Part shown: one piece after another, positions 5,456 to 5,494 of the stretch | Position numbering within the stretch: position 1 is the stretch's first letter | How the letters are laid out: each line of letters begins with the position of its first letter | Source: Acidobacteriota bacterium | GTDB lineage: Bacteria > Acidobacteriota > Terriglobia > Terriglobales > Acidobacteriaceae | DNA length: 5,494 nt | Assembly (NCBI GenBank): GCA_021780095.1 | Contig: JAJXZK010000239.1 | Span: 1-5,494, forward strand | Direction: 5' to 3' | Notes under the pieces: generated by a model | Told to the model about the DNA's origin: nothing | Seen by the model: the letters and a program-made list of their open reading frames with translations, nothing else | Databases searched by the model: none | Made by a program: the position numbers and the translations under genes

Positions 5456-5494
5456 ACCCTCCTGCACAACATTGTTGCCATACCAATCGTGGCC

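Noticed and set aside
5340..5486. 49-residue in-frame extension of Fpg upstream of MPELPEV
   Set aside because: The catalytic mechanism requires Pro as the mature N terminus, and the extension is not protein-like; it covers the promoter and dyad.

Overview
The window looks like a chromosomal piece of a GC-rich soil-type bacterium, most likely an acidobacterium. This assignment is inference from three things: the style of the REP-associated transposase, the short GGGGCACCC-tailed palindromic repeats beside it, and the protein context. No rRNA or other taxonomic marker is present.

Layout. On the left, the end of a HIT-family (HINT-type) gene runs on the + strand and stops at 257. A REP-associated tyrosine transposase (RAYT, IS200-like) faces it on the - strand (207-716), and its 3' end overlaps the HIT gene. 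From 769 to 1957 lies an accessory patch. Three copies of a two-part palindromic REP-like element occur at 769-845 (+), 1634-1719 (-) and 1878-1957 (+). Two - strand genes sit exactly between the first, inverted pair. One encodes a Gly/Ala-rich protein resembling the orphan C-terminal tail of an Rhs/YD-repeat polymorphic toxin (1237-1647). The other encodes a four-helix membrane protein (854-1237) whose ATG shares a base with the stop codon of the first, as in a toxin/immunity pair. The first gene takes its start codon from the repeat itself.

Next comes a - strand gene (1978-3003) with an unusual architecture: about 200 residues of Arg/Lys/Gln/Gly/Asn-rich disordered sequence followed by a CheY-like receiver domain. 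Its 3' end is 20 bases from the third repeat.

The stretch 3018-4424 contains no gene I can support. It has a compact set of stem-loops with mutually exclusive helices (3161-3241), one doubtful 64-codon ORF, and a spaced repeat pair that could be an insertion-sequence end. On the right is a complete - strand mutM/fpg gene for formamidopyrimidine-DNA glycosylase (start 5339, stop 4425), with a plausible promoter and a perfect 19-base dyad upstream.

The housekeeping genes (HIT, fpg, the receiver gene) do not form one pathway. The coherent unit is the RAYT plus its REP-like elements, which appear to bracket the two-gene toxin-tail/membrane-protein cassette. That arrangement is the best candidate here for something undescribed.
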